From the NCBI RefSeq assembly GCF_007988945.1, contig NZ_BJVC01000001.1, positions 372,001 through 436,000 of the forward strand: a stretch of DNA of 64,000 nucleotides. The letters run 5' to 3'. This document shows positions 36,853 through 44,641 of the stretch, piece after piece; the stretch's first letter is position 1, and each line of letters opens with the position of its first letter. Under the pieces are notes generated by a model. It ran no database searches. It was not told where the DNA came from and saw nothing but the letters and a program-made list of their open reading frames with translations. This DNA comes from Swaminathania salitolerans (GTDB lineage Bacteria > Pseudomonadota > Alphaproteobacteria > Acetobacterales > Acetobacteraceae). Both the position numbers and the translations under genes were made by a program.

Positions 36853-39261
36853 GTGGCGATCCGGTTCGATGTCCTGAACGGAAAGGGCAGAGCGATGGTC
36901 GGCACCGAGGGCGTGGCATTATCTTCGGGGGAGCGCGTGAGCGCCCCGGAAAACGTTTCTGGAAACGTTTCTGGAAGCGTTTCTGGAAGTGCCTCTGGAA
37001 GCGCCTCCGGGGGCGTTCCGGGGCGTGACACGGATGCCGATATCGATACGCGGGTAAGCGCCTATGCCGGTGCAGGTACGAGGCCGTATTCCGGTCCTGT
37101 CATTCTCACCGGCGATTGCTCTGCCGTGATGCGGGACGGGCAGCTCCGGTATCTTCAGGACGGACAGCTCTACGACCCTCCTGTCAGTTTCGGATCGGGG
37201 GCGTCCCTCCTCGTGACGAGCGGCGTCACGCTCTCCGCCATCGACGCATTGCCGGACTCGTATCTTCATGTCTCGATCGCCTCGGGCGGGAGGGTGAGCG
37301 GCGCTACCCTGGAAGAGACGGATATGCGCGTGAGCGTCCTGTCCGGAGGGGTGACCGAGGGAAACAGATTCACCGGGTCGGTCGATTTCGAGGAAGGCGC
37401 TGTTTCCCGCGACGACACGTTCATGCGGAGCGAAGGCGGATATGGCTATGCCTCGGTCATGAGCGGCGCGGTTGTCAGCAATCTCACGATGGAAGAGACG
37501 ACCTCGCTTCATTGTGCGGGCGGCTCGGTCATCGACGGTCTGACCCTGTCCTCTGGTGCGGCAGGCTATATCGATCGCGGCGTTGCGCTCGATGCCGTCA
37601 TGATCAGGGCAGGTGCAGACTTCACGACCCACTCCCCCCTCAACGAAGCGTTCGGGATTCCGGCCAGGCCTGCATCCGGCCCGAACATGGTTGCGGGGAA
37701 TGTCTGGCGTGCGGAGCCGGGCCCCGACGGGAAGACGCGCTATGTTGCTGAGGACAGGGGAGAGGGCGAGGAAATATTTACGGGTGTGCCGGTTTTCCCG
37801 CCGGGCGGGTCCCTGCTCTACGTGACCAGCGGCGCCGTCGTTTCCGGACTGGTCGGTGACGATGTCTATATCCATGTTCAGGACGGAGGGATACTGACGG
37901 GCTGCTATATCGCTTCCGGCGGTCTGACCGTGCAGGACGGAGGAGTTTCGCGGGGCAATGTCTTGCGCGCCTGTCCGACCTTGATCGAGCCGGGGGGTGT
38001 TTCGGAAGACGATCTCTGGGAAGGGTCGGAGAGTCCCTTCATGGTCATGATCCAGAAAGGGGCGCGTGTCGATCGTCCCGGTTTCGGTAACTATGTCATG
38101 GTCGAAGCCTACAGGGGCTGCGCGATTACGGCGCCGCGCGTCGCCGAGGGCGGGTCACTCTATATCATGGGCGCTTCTACCGATGCGTGTTTCCTGCCGG
38201 GAACCCTTATCCGCTGCGAGATCGGAGATATGCCGGTCGAGAGAGTCGCGCGAGGAGACCGGGTCTGGTGTCTTGAAGGCGGTCGTGAGGTCCTGCGCCG
38301 GGTCACGCGCGTGGTGCAGCGCCCCAGAACGGTCGCGCCCACCCTTTCCGACGACTGCGCCGGTTACGCCGTGCGTATTCTCGCCGGGGCTTTCGGAGAC
38401 AGCATTCCGCAAAGCGATCTCTGCGTGACCTCCGAGCATTGCTTCCTGTTCGAAGGCCGTTTCATACCCATACGGATGCTCGTCAATGGCAGGAGCATCG
38501 CTTACGACCGCGCCCGCGTTTCTTATGTCCATCATCATATCGAGCTCGAGCGACATGCGGTGATCTTTGCCAACGGCGCGCCCACGGAGAGCTATCTGGA
38601 TACAGCCTCCCGGCGGCTTTTGCCCGGTGCCGGAAATGTCATCGCCCTCTCCCCCTGCGTGCCGCGTAGCTGGGAACGGGATTCGGCTGCGCCGCTTTGC
38701 GTCCTTCGCGACTTCGTTGAGCCGGTCTATCGGCGTCTTGCGGATATCGCCGACAGGATGGGCTTGCCGGTGGCGGAGGCGCTGCCCGAGTGCGATAGCG
38801 ATCCGGCGCTTTCGCTGGTCGATGACAGGGGGCGTCAGCTTCCGGTGTTGCGCCGCTCGGGAGACAGGATCACGTTCTCGGTTCCGCGCAGGGCGCGTCA
38901 TGTCCGGCTGCGATCGCGCACGTCGCGCCCGTTCGATACCATCGGTCCGTTTGTCGATGACAGGCGCGCGCTCGGGGTGCTTGTGGGGGAAATCAGACAA
39001 TTCGGGAGCCGGCGCGATTATCTGCTGACAACGCATCTGACCGGCGAGGCGCTTGCCGGATGGCACGATCCCGAGCACGCCTCCTGCCGCTGGACGGCAG
39101 GAGATGCCCTCATCGTCCTGACGGATGACCCGCAGGAAATGGAGACGCTCCTGACGATCGAGATTCTCGCTGGCGGACCTTATGTCGTGGCGTCCCGGTC
39201 TGCCGCTCCTCTGGCGGTTCTTCCGGCCGCTCTTCGGGTGACATCAACCGCGGCAGCCTGA
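36853..39261 (+). CDS. AIDA-repeat / Hint-domain protein 4
   Basis: 802 residues if started at GTG 36853 (MAIRFDVLNG); an ATG at 36895 with AGGG upstream would give 788. The N-terminus contains a 4-residue repeat series (NVSG, NVSG, SVSG, SASG, SASG). Two AIDA-like modules follow, each with a VTSGxxxSxxxxD segment and a GGVxxGNxxxxxP segment. The Hint domain starts at C446 (CFLPGTLIRCEIGDMPVERV) with TSEH about 82 residues later. The C-terminal module has RTSRPFDTIGPFVDDRRALG and CRWTAGDALIVL. The Hint part is clearly a sister of protein 3. It is the most diverged passenger of the four. No signal peptide is apparent. Confidence 0.82.
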   Translation: MAIRFDVLNGKGRAMVGTEGVALSSGERVSAPENVSGNVSGSVSGSASGSASGGVPGRDTDADIDTRVSAYAGAGTRPYSGPVILTGDCSAVMRDGQLRYLQDGQLYDPPVSFGSGASLLVTSGVTLSAIDALPDSYLHVSIASGGRVSGATLEETDMRVSVLSGGVTEGNRFTGSVDFEEGAVSRDDTFMRSEGGYGYASVMSGAVVSNLTMEETTSLHCAGGSVIDGLTLSSGAAGYIDRGVALDAVMIRAGADFTTHSPLNEAFGIPARPASGPNMVAGNVWRAEPGPDGKTRYVAEDRGEGEEIFTGVPVFPPGGSLLYVTSGAVVSGLVGDDVYIHVQDGGILTGCYIASGGLTVQDGGVSRGNVLRACPTLIEPGGVSEDDLWEGSESPFMVMIQKGARVDRPGFGNYVMVEAYRGCAITAPRVAEGGSLYIMGASTDACFLPGTLIRCEIGDMPVERVARGDRVWCLEGGREVLRRVTRVVQRPRTVAPTLSDDCAGYAVRILAGAFGDSIPQSDLCVTSEHCFLFEGRFIPIRMLVNGRSIAYDRARVSYVHHHIELERHAVIFANGAPTESYLDTASRRLLPGAGNVIALSPCVPRSWERDSAAPLCVLRDFVEPVYRRLADIADRMGLPVAEALPECDSDPALSLVDDRGRQLPVLRRSGDRITFSVPRRARHVRLRSRTSRPFDTIGPFVDDRRALGVLVGEIRQFGSRRDYLLTTHLTGEALAGWHDPEHASCRWTAGDALIVLTDDPQEMETLLTIEILAGGPYVVASRSAAPLAVLPAALRVTSTAAA
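36949..37008 (+). repeat. 5 x 12-bp tandem repeat in AIDA-Hint gene 4
   Basis: The units are 36949-36960, 36961-36972, 36973-36984, 36985-36996 and 36997-37008, near GGAAACGTTTCT and drifting toward GGAAGCGCCTCC. They encode the xVSG/xASG series near the N-terminus. In-frame gain or loss of units would alter only linker length. Confidence 0.8.
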
Positions 39262-39287
39262 ACACAGCCCTGCCTCCCCTATGCCCC

Positions 39288-39319
39288 GTCTTCACCGCAT
39301 CCTGTCTTCACCGCGTCCT
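39288..39319. repeat. 2 x 16-bp tandem repeat between AIDA-Hint gene 4 and arsR-type gene
   Basis: GTCTTCACCGCATCCT (39288-39303) and GTCTTCACCGCGTCCT (39304-39319) differ at one base. They lie in the 150-bp space between two convergent genes, which otherwise shows nothing I can name. Confidence 0.65.
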
Positions 39320-39411
39320 GTCCGGGTGGTCTCGCCCGTTCGGGGATGCGGCTTGCGGGTCTCGAGTGCTCCCCGGTATCGAGTGCTTGCGGGATGGAGG
39401 CGTCTCCGGCG

Positions 39412-39783
39412 CTATTCGGGGAGGATCGCGGCGAAATGGGCGCCCTGGCTCGGCGGGGCGGAAAGGCCGGGCACCGGGAGCGAAGGCGTGGAGGGCGGGT
39501 CGAGCAGGGAGAGCACGGCCATCGCCCGCGCGCGTTCCACCGGGTCTGCATAGGCGTAGAACACCTCTCTCGCTTCGCGTCTGGAGGCGATCAGCCCGGC
39601 GCGCCGCAGCTCGCCGAGCTGTTGGGAGAGTGCCGGCTGGCCGATCCCGGTCGTGGCCTCGAGATCCGAGACGCTTCTCTGACGGTCGATGAGCGCCGTC
39701 AGTATGGCCAGACGCTGGGGCTGACCGTAGAGGCGGAGCCGTTCGAGCAGGGGAGACTGGTTTCTGGCGACGGGCGATGTCAT
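39412..39783 (-). CDS. ArsR/SmtB-family transcriptional regulator without cysteines
   Basis: 123 residues from ATG 39783, which overlaps the peroxiredoxin stop by four bases (ATGA), so the two are translationally coupled. It is a winged-helix protein: LERLRLYGQPQRLAILTALI, recognition helix GIGQPALSQQLGELRRAGLI, wing ASRREAREVFYAY. It has a Pro/Ser-rich C-terminal tail (PSTPSLPVPGLSAPPSQ). The context (peroxiredoxin, persulfide dioxygenase, SQR) matches that of the sulfide/persulfide sensors BigR and SqrR, which use two conserved cysteines. This protein has no cysteine at all, so it must sense otherwise or act constitutively. The 8-11-8 inverted repeat at 40503-40529 is a candidate operator. 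Confidence 0.85.
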   Translation of the reverse strand: MTSPVARNQSPLLERLRLYGQPQRLAILTALIDRQRSVSDLEATTGIGQPALSQQLGELRRAGLIASRREAREVFYAYADPVERARAMAVLSLLDPPSTPSLPVPGLSAPPSQGAHFAAILPE

Positions 39784-40472
39784 GCGGCATCGTCCGCCTG
39801 CAGGCGGTGATACCAGGGCTGGTCTTCCTGGCCTTCCGTATCGCCGGACGCGTGCAGCCTGCAGGTTTCCGTGGGCGGCGGCAGGAAGACGGGGTCGCCC
39901 GGATGCCAGTTTTCCGGCGTGAGCCGTGTCCCGTCTGCCGTATGTTGCAGTGCCCTCACCGTCCTTTCTATCTCGGCGACGCAGCGCCCGACCGAGAGGG
40001 GATAGGTCAGGATCGCCCGGATCGTGCCGTCCGGTGCGATGATGAAGGTAGAGCGGACCGTGCTGCTGTTCTGTGCCGTTTCGTCGAGCATCCCGTAAGC
40101 CCGGGCAATCGTCATCGAAGGGTCTTCTATGATCGGGAAGCGGATTTCGACCCCGAGATCCCGGTGGATCGCATCGACCCAGGCCAGATGGGCGGGAAGA
40201 CTGTCCACCGAGAGGCCGAGCAGCGCGCACCCCAGGGCTTCGAAGCGCGGCTGCGCCTTGGCGAAGGCCAGGAATTCGCTCGTGCAGACGGGTGTGAAAT
40301 CCGCCGGATGGGAAAAGAGAACGACCCAGCCGCCACGATAGTCGCTCAGGGTGACCGTCCCGCGTGTCGAACGTGCCCGGAAATTCGGAGCGGATCTTCC
40401 CAGAACAGGGGCACCGCCGGTCTGGTGTGCCTCGGTCTGGCGTGTTTCTCTTGTCTCGACCTTCAGATCCAT
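39780..40472 (-). CDS. Peroxiredoxin (AhpC/TSA, Prx6-like)
   Basis: 230 residues from ATG 40472, which has TTGAGG five bases upstream. An ATG at 40514 without a Shine-Dalgarno is possible but would place the proposed operator inside the gene. The peroxidatic cysteine is in HPADFTPVCTSE (about C63), with R and T of the catalytic triad present (STVRSTFII). Another Cys is near 164 (SVGRCVAE). The C-terminal extension (TPENWHPGDPVFLPPP) is typical of Prx6 enzymes, which reduce H2O2, organic peroxides and possibly persulfides in the cytoplasm. It is in an operon with the ArsR-type regulator downstream and divergent from the persulfide dioxygenase. Confidence 0.88.
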   Translation of the reverse strand: MDLKVETRETRQTEAHQTGGAPVLGRSAPNFRARSTRGTVTLSDYRGGWVVLFSHPADFTPVCTSEFLAFAKAQPRFEALGCALLGLSVDSLPAHLAWVDAIHRDLGVEIRFPIIEDPSMTIARAYGMLDETAQNSSTVRSTFIIAPDGTIRAILTYPLSVGRCVAEIERTVRALQHTADGTRLTPENWHPGDPVFLPPPTETCRLHASGDTEGQEDQPWYHRLQADDAA

Positions 40473-40494
40473 GTCCTCAATCCTGAAACTGTCC

Positions 40495-40529
40495 TTGACG
40501 CTGTCGTTTATCATATTTACATAAACGAC
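40495..40529 (+). promoter_or_regulatory. Promoter of persulfide dioxygenase gene with overlapping inverted repeat (candidate operator)
   Basis: TTGACG (40495-40500) and TACATA (40518-40523) with a 17-bp spacer form a plausible sigma-70 promoter reading toward 40641. GTCGTTTA (40503-40510) and TAAACGAC (40522-40529) form a perfect inverted repeat with an 11-bp spacer that covers the -10 region. The same element lies within the divergent peroxiredoxin promoter. It is a likely operator for the ArsR-type repressor encoded downstream of the peroxiredoxin. Confidence 0.6.
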
Positions 40530-40640
40530 GAAACATCACATTCGCGAAATATGAAACCCGCGAAACGCGCATGAACCGCCAGCGAACCACCCACGAACCG
40601 CCATGGATCCCGCTCTTGCGGGAAAAGGGGAGTCACACCG

Positions 40641-41567
40641 ATGGATGACGTCACGATCGAAAGAGCCGCCGCGCTCGTGAAGGCCACCTGCGCCGGGAAA
40701 GCGCGGCGCCCCGTCATTCGCAGTTTCTTCGACGAGCCGACTTTCACGGCCTCGCATGTCGTTTACGACCCGGAGACGCGCGAGGCAGCGATCATCGACA
40801 GCGTGCTCGATTACGATCCCGCCTCGGGTCGCACCTCCTCCGCCAGTGCGCAGGCGATCCTCGATTTCGTTAAATCCGAAAGTCTCGAAATCGTCTGGCA
40901 GCTCGAGACCCACGCGCATGCCGATCATCTCTCTGCCGCGCCCTGGCTGCAGGAGAAGCTCGGGGGCAAGCTTGCGATCGGCTCCGGGATTCTCGAGGTG
41001 CAGGATGTCTTCGGCAAGATCTTCAATGCGGGTACGCGTTTCGCGCGGGATGGATCGCAATTCGACAGGCTCTTCACCGATGGCGACAGTTTCCGTATCG
41101 GCGGGATAGACGCCATCGCCGTTCATGTGCCCGGTCATACTCCCGCCGACATGGCATTCGTCATCGGCGATGCCGCCTTTATCGGCGATACCCTGTTCAT
41201 GCCCGATTTCGGTACGGCCCGGGCGGATTTCCCGGGCGGGGATGCGCATCGGCTCTATCGCTCGATCCGCAGGCTTCTCTCGCTGCCCGATGAGACGCGG
41301 CTTTTCCTCTGTCACGACTACAAGGCACCCGGACGGGATGTCTATGCCTGGGAGACGACCGTCGGTGCGCAGCGCGCCTCCAACATCCATGTGCATGACG
41401 GGGTGACGGAAGACGCCTTCGTCACCATGCGCACCCGTCGCGATGCGACCCTGACATTGCCGAACCTCATCATGCCTTCTGTCCAGATCAACATGCGCGG
41501 TGGAAAACTGCCGGAACCGGAAGAAAACGGAACGCGCTATATAAAGATACCGCTCGATACCCTGTGA
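40641..41567 (+). CDS. blh: Persulfide dioxygenase (metallo-beta-lactamase fold, ETHE1/Blh type)
   Basis: 308 residues, ATG 40641. It oxidises glutathione persulfide to sulfite with O2 and uses a single iron. The MBL metal motif is THAHADH (with LETHAHADHLSAAPW), followed by the second metal His in HVPGHTPADM, FIGDTLFMPDFGTARADFPGG and the C-terminal FLCHDY. DFGTARADFPGG is diagnostic of the Blh/persulfide dioxygenase group and distinguishes it from glyoxalase II. It lies next to a regulator, a peroxiredoxin and SQR, as in the bigR-blh clusters known from plant-associated bacteria. A T-tailed hairpin separates it from the SQR gene. Confidence 0.9.
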   Translation: MDDVTIERAAALVKATCAGKARRPVIRSFFDEPTFTASHVVYDPETREAAIIDSVLDYDPASGRTSSASAQAILDFVKSESLEIVWQLETHAHADHLSAAPWLQEKLGGKLAIGSGILEVQDVFGKIFNAGTRFARDGSQFDRLFTDGDSFRIGGIDAIAVHVPGHTPADMAFVIGDAAFIGDTLFMPDFGTARADFPGGDAHRLYRSIRRLLSLPDETRLFLCHDYKAPGRDVYAWETTVGAQRASNIHVHDGVTEDAFVTMRTRRDATLTLPNLIMPSVQINMRGGKLPEPEENGTRYIKIPLDTL

Positions 41568-41579
41568 GCTTCGGTGCGG

Positions 41580-41642
41580 CCGTCATCTGTGCGAGGCATG
41601 GCGTGCGAGGCATGGCCCCGCCCGGATGACGGAGTTTTTTTT
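41580..41642 (+). terminator. Probable terminator between blh and SQR gene
   Basis: The stem CCGTCATC (41580-41587) pairs with GATGACGG (41625-41632), followed two bases later by eight Ts (41635-41642). The 37-nt loop is unusually long and contains a duplicated 14-bp sequence (GTGCGAGGCATGGC at 41589 and 41603). It may be a weak or partial terminator. Confidence 0.6.
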
Positions 41643-41738
41643 CAGGCGGACGATCCGCCCGTTCATGATGCCCCTGCCGGATCGGAAGCGCTCTGCGTCC
41701 GGGCATCTCAGCCAGAGTGATCAGAGAAAGGCACGACA

Positions 41739-43340
41739 ATGTCCCTTCGTTTCCTGACGGCCCATTACGCGATTTCCCCCCAGATCAAGGCAGAGGATAT
41801 GCCGGGGCTCGCCGAGCAGGGCTTCACCGGCATCGTCTGCGTACGCCCCGACGGGGAGGAGAACGACCAGCCCGATGTTGCCACGCTCGGCGTGGCCGCC
41901 GAAAAATCGGGGCTGGCATTCGCCTATATTCCGGTCCGTTCCGGAACGACTCCGGATGCGCACAGCGTCTCGGTCATGCGCCGTACCCTTGCGGAGATGC
42001 TGGGGCCGGACCGGACCGGAAAAGTACTTGCCTATTGCCGTTCGGGGCGACGCGCTGCCGATCTGTTCGAGCTGGCCAATGCGCCGACGGAAGAGGCGCC
42101 CGCGTCGCCGCGTCGTTTCGACGTCGTCGTCGTCGGGGGCGGTGCGGGCGGTCTGGCTGCGGCGTCCAGCCTGTTGCGTCGTCGTCCCGATCTTCTGGTT
42201 GCGATCGTCGAACCCTCGACCGAGCATTACTACCAGCCCGGCTGGACGCTCGTCGGAGGGGGCGTGTTCGAGGCGCAGCAGACCAGACGCTCCGAAGTGG
42301 GCCTCATACCGCGCAATGCGAACTGGATCCGTCAGGCTGTCACGGCGTTTCATCCCGATCGGAACCGGGTCGAGCTGGGCGATGGCAGCATGATCGAATA
42401 CAGCGCCCTCGTGGTCGCGACCGGGCTCAAGCTCGACTGGGCAGCCATCCCCGGACTGGTGGAGACGCTCGGCAAGAACGGCGTTACCTCCAATTACCGG
42501 TACGATCTCGCGCCTTATACCTGGGAGCTGGTGCAGCAATTGCGGGAGGGAACGGCCCTCTTCACCCAGCCGCCGATGCCGATCAAATGCGCCGGAGCGC
42601 CGCAAAAGGCGATGTATCTGGCCTGCGACGCCTGGCGCCGCGCGGATGTACTGGACCGGATCGAGGTGGAGTTCGATGCTGCCGCACCGGCCCTGTTCGG
42701 CGTCGCCGCCTTCGTGCCTGCGCTGATGGAGTATGTGCGGGGATACGGTATCGATCTCCAGCTCAAATCGCGTCTCGTCTCGGTGGATGGCGAGCGCAGG
42801 ATCGCGACCTTCGAGCGGACCACCGAGGCCGGGGTCGAGACGGTCGAACGTGCCTTCGACATGCTTCACGTCGTGCCGCCCCAGACCGCGCCCGATGTCA
42901 TCCGGAACAGCCCGCTTGCGGGGCAGAGCGGATTTGTGGACGTTCATCCGGACACCATGAAGCACACCGCCTTTGCCAATGTTTTCGCAATCGGCGACGT
43001 TGCAGGCACGAGCAACGCGAAGACGGCCGCCGCCGCGCGCAAGCAGGCCCCGGTCGTGGCGGAGAATATCCTGTCGCAGCTTTCCGGCCGGATGCCGGAT
43101 GCGGCCTATGACGGTTATGGCGGATGTCCGCTGACCGTCGAGCGTGGCCGGATCGTTCTGGCCGAGTTCGGCTATGGGGGGAAATTGCTGCCGACCCTGC
43201 CGAAATGGCTGCTCGACGGCGAAAAGCCGAGCCGACTGGCCTGGTTCCTGAAAGAGAAGATCATGCCACGTCTGTACTGGGACTTCATGCTGCGCGGGCG
43301 CGAACTCATGGTGAAGCCGGACCGGAAGGGACAGGGCTGA
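41739..43340 (+). CDS. Sulfurtransferase (DUF442/TIGR01244)-sulfide:quinone oxidoreductase fusion
   Basis: 533 residues; AAAGG precedes ATG 41739. Residues 1-115 are a DUF442-type domain with the phosphatase/rhodanese-like loop LAYCRSGRRAAD (Cys100). The rest is a type II SQR flavoprotein: VVVVGGGAGGLAAA, VEPSTEHYYQPGWTLVGGG, IKCAGAPQKAMY (Cys284), FAIGDVAGTSNAKTAAAARKQ, and GYGGCPLTV (Cys463). The two cysteines sit in the same motifs as the catalytic pair of mitochondrial SQOR. The SQR part oxidises H2S at the inner membrane, passing electrons to quinone. The fused domain may pass the persulfide on to a thiol such as glutathione, the substrate of the dioxygenase encoded upstream. TauE-family exporter follows 11 bp downstream. 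Confidence 0.92.
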   Translation: MSLRFLTAHYAISPQIKAEDMPGLAEQGFTGIVCVRPDGEENDQPDVATLGVAAEKSGLAFAYIPVRSGTTPDAHSVSVMRRTLAEMLGPDRTGKVLAYCRSGRRAADLFELANAPTEEAPASPRRFDVVVVGGGAGGLAAASSLLRRRPDLLVAIVEPSTEHYYQPGWTLVGGGVFEAQQTRRSEVGLIPRNANWIRQAVTAFHPDRNRVELGDGSMIEYSALVVATGLKLDWAAIPGLVETLGKNGVTSNYRYDLAPYTWELVQQLREGTALFTQPPMPIKCAGAPQKAMYLACDAWRRADVLDRIEVEFDAAAPALFGVAAFVPALMEYVRGYGIDLQLKSRLVSVDGERRIATFERTTEAGVETVERAFDMLHVVPPQTAPDVIRNSPLAGQSGFVDVHPDTMKHTAFANVFAIGDVAGTSNAKTAAAARKQAPVVAENILSQLSGRMPDAAYDGYGGCPLTVERGRIVLAEFGYGGKLLPTLPKWLLDGEKPSRLAWFLKEKIMPRLYWDFMLRGRELMVKPDRKGQG

Positions 43341-43350
43341 TCCAGCGGCC

Positions 43351-44136
43351 ATGATATCGGGCTCACTCGCCTGGTCGAGCGTCCTGCCTGCCCTCGGATC
43401 GGGTGGGCTGGTCGGATTGACGCTCGGGCTGGTCGGTGGCGGCGGGTCCATACTCGCCGTCCCGCTTCTCGTTTATCTGGTCGGTGTGCGCAATCCGCAT
43501 GTCGCGATCGGAACGAGCGCCTTCGCCGTCGCGATCAACGCTCTGGCCGGGCTCGTGAGCCATGCGCGCGAGCACACCGTCAAATGGCGCTGCGCGGGTT
43601 TCTTCGCGCCTGCCGGCATGATCGGCGCCGCGCTCGGCGCGCAGGTCGGAAAGGCGGTGGACGGACAGAAGCTCCTGCTGTTCTTCGCCCTGCTCATGAT
43701 CCTGGTCGGTATCAACATGATCCGCGGGCGGCATGACGAGGGGATTGCAGGCGCCGCATGCAACCGGGACAATGTCTGGAAAGTCGGCCTTTTCGGTTTG
43801 TGCACCGGAGGGCTATCGGGATTTTTCGGGATCGGGGGCGGGTTTCTCATCGTTCCGGCCCTCATGGCCGCGACCCATATGCCGGTGCTGAACGCCGTGG
43901 GAACCTCGCTGGTCGCGGTCGCGGCATTCGGGGTCACGACCGCGATCAGCTATGCCGCTTCCGGCTTCGTGGACTGGTCCCTCGCCGGATGGTTCATCCT
44001 CGGGGGCGTGGCAGGCAGTCTTGCGGGCACGCGCCTGGCAGGCACGCTCTGCCGCGATTCCGGAGCCCGGCTCAAACTGATTTTCGCGGCTCTCATTTTC
44101 GTGGTTGCAGGCTATATCGTTTTCCGAAGCATCTGA
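43351..44136 (+). CDS. TauE/SafE-family sulfite/anion exporter
   Basis: 261 residues, ATG 43351. About eight transmembrane helices are arranged as two homologous halves. Each half contains a family signature: GLTLGLVGGGGSILAVPLLV near the N-terminus and GLSGFFGIGGGFLIVPALM near residue 160. A second conserved piece, GTSLVAVAAFG, parallels IGTSAFAVAINA in the first half. Family members export sulfite, sulfonates or take up sulfur anions. Directly after SQR and near the persulfide dioxygenase, which makes sulfite, export of sulfite (or thiosulfate) from the cytoplasm is the most reasonable role. It is co-transcribed with SQR and probably with the Met-sulfoxide reductase. Confidence 0.85.
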   Translation: MISGSLAWSSVLPALGSGGLVGLTLGLVGGGGSILAVPLLVYLVGVRNPHVAIGTSAFAVAINALAGLVSHAREHTVKWRCAGFFAPAGMIGAALGAQVGKAVDGQKLLLFFALLMILVGINMIRGRHDEGIAGAACNRDNVWKVGLFGLCTGGLSGFFGIGGGFLIVPALMAATHMPVLNAVGTSLVAVAAFGVTTAISYAASGFVDWSLAGWFILGGVAGSLAGTRLAGTLCRDSGARLKLIFAALIFVVAGYIVFRSI

Positions 44137-44149
44137 AAGCGAGATCCGA

Positions 44150-44611
44150 ATGAGTGCCTCCGAGCAGAAACTGACCGAATCCGATATCCTCTCCGCCGTG
44201 GAAGGGCTGGTATCCTCGGAGCGGGACCCGATCGCAAACATGGCCAATTGTGCGGCCGTGCTGTTCGAGGCGCTCGAGCGGATCAACTGGGCAGGGTTCT
44301 ACCTCCTGCGCGAAGGCGAGCTCGTTCTCGGGCCGTTTCAGGGGCGGGTCGCATGCACGCGCATTCCCCTGGGGCGCGGGGTCTGCGGTACGGCGGCGGC
44401 AGAACGCAGGACGATACGGGTGGACGACGTTCATGCCTTTCCGGGTCATATCGCCTGCGATTCCGCCTCGGCTTCGGAAATCGTCCTGCCCCTCATGCGT
44501 GACGGTGCGCTGATCGGCGTTCTCGATATCGACAGCCCCGTGCCCGCACGTTTCGGCGCGGCGGAGGAAGCGCTGCTCGAAGCGGTCGCCGCGCTCCTCA
44601 TGCGCGGCTGA
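44150..44611 (+). CDS. msrC: Free methionine-(R)-sulfoxide reductase (GAF-domain fRMsr)
   Basis: 153 residues from ATG 44150. A single GAF domain includes NWAGFYLLREGELVLGPFQG and ends with IDSPVPARF. Cysteines at 69, 79 and 103 (VACTRIPLGRGVCG and HIACDS) have the same 10- and 24-residue spacing as the catalytic set of E. coli fRMsr/YebR. The enzyme reduces free L-methionine-(R)-sulfoxide with thioredoxin in the cytoplasm. It lies 13 bp after the TauE gene and fits the oxidant/sulfur-defence theme of the cluster. A small hairpin (GACCCGC/GCGGGTT, about 44623-44640) lies between it and the convergent NUP gene. Confidence 0.92.
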   Translation: MSASEQKLTESDILSAVEGLVSSERDPIANMANCAAVLFEALERINWAGFYLLREGELVLGPFQGRVACTRIPLGRGVCGTAAAERRTIRVDDVHAFPGHIACDSASASEIVLPLMRDGALIGVLDIDSPVPARFGAAEEALLEAVAALLMRG

Positions 44612-44641
44612 GCCGATTGGGCGACCCGCCGGAGCGCGGGT

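Noticed and set aside
39288-39319. Repeat after AIDA-Hint gene 4 as an attachment or recombination site
   Set aside because: Only two short direct copies, no integrase, no tRNA and no flanking boundary of foreign DNA.
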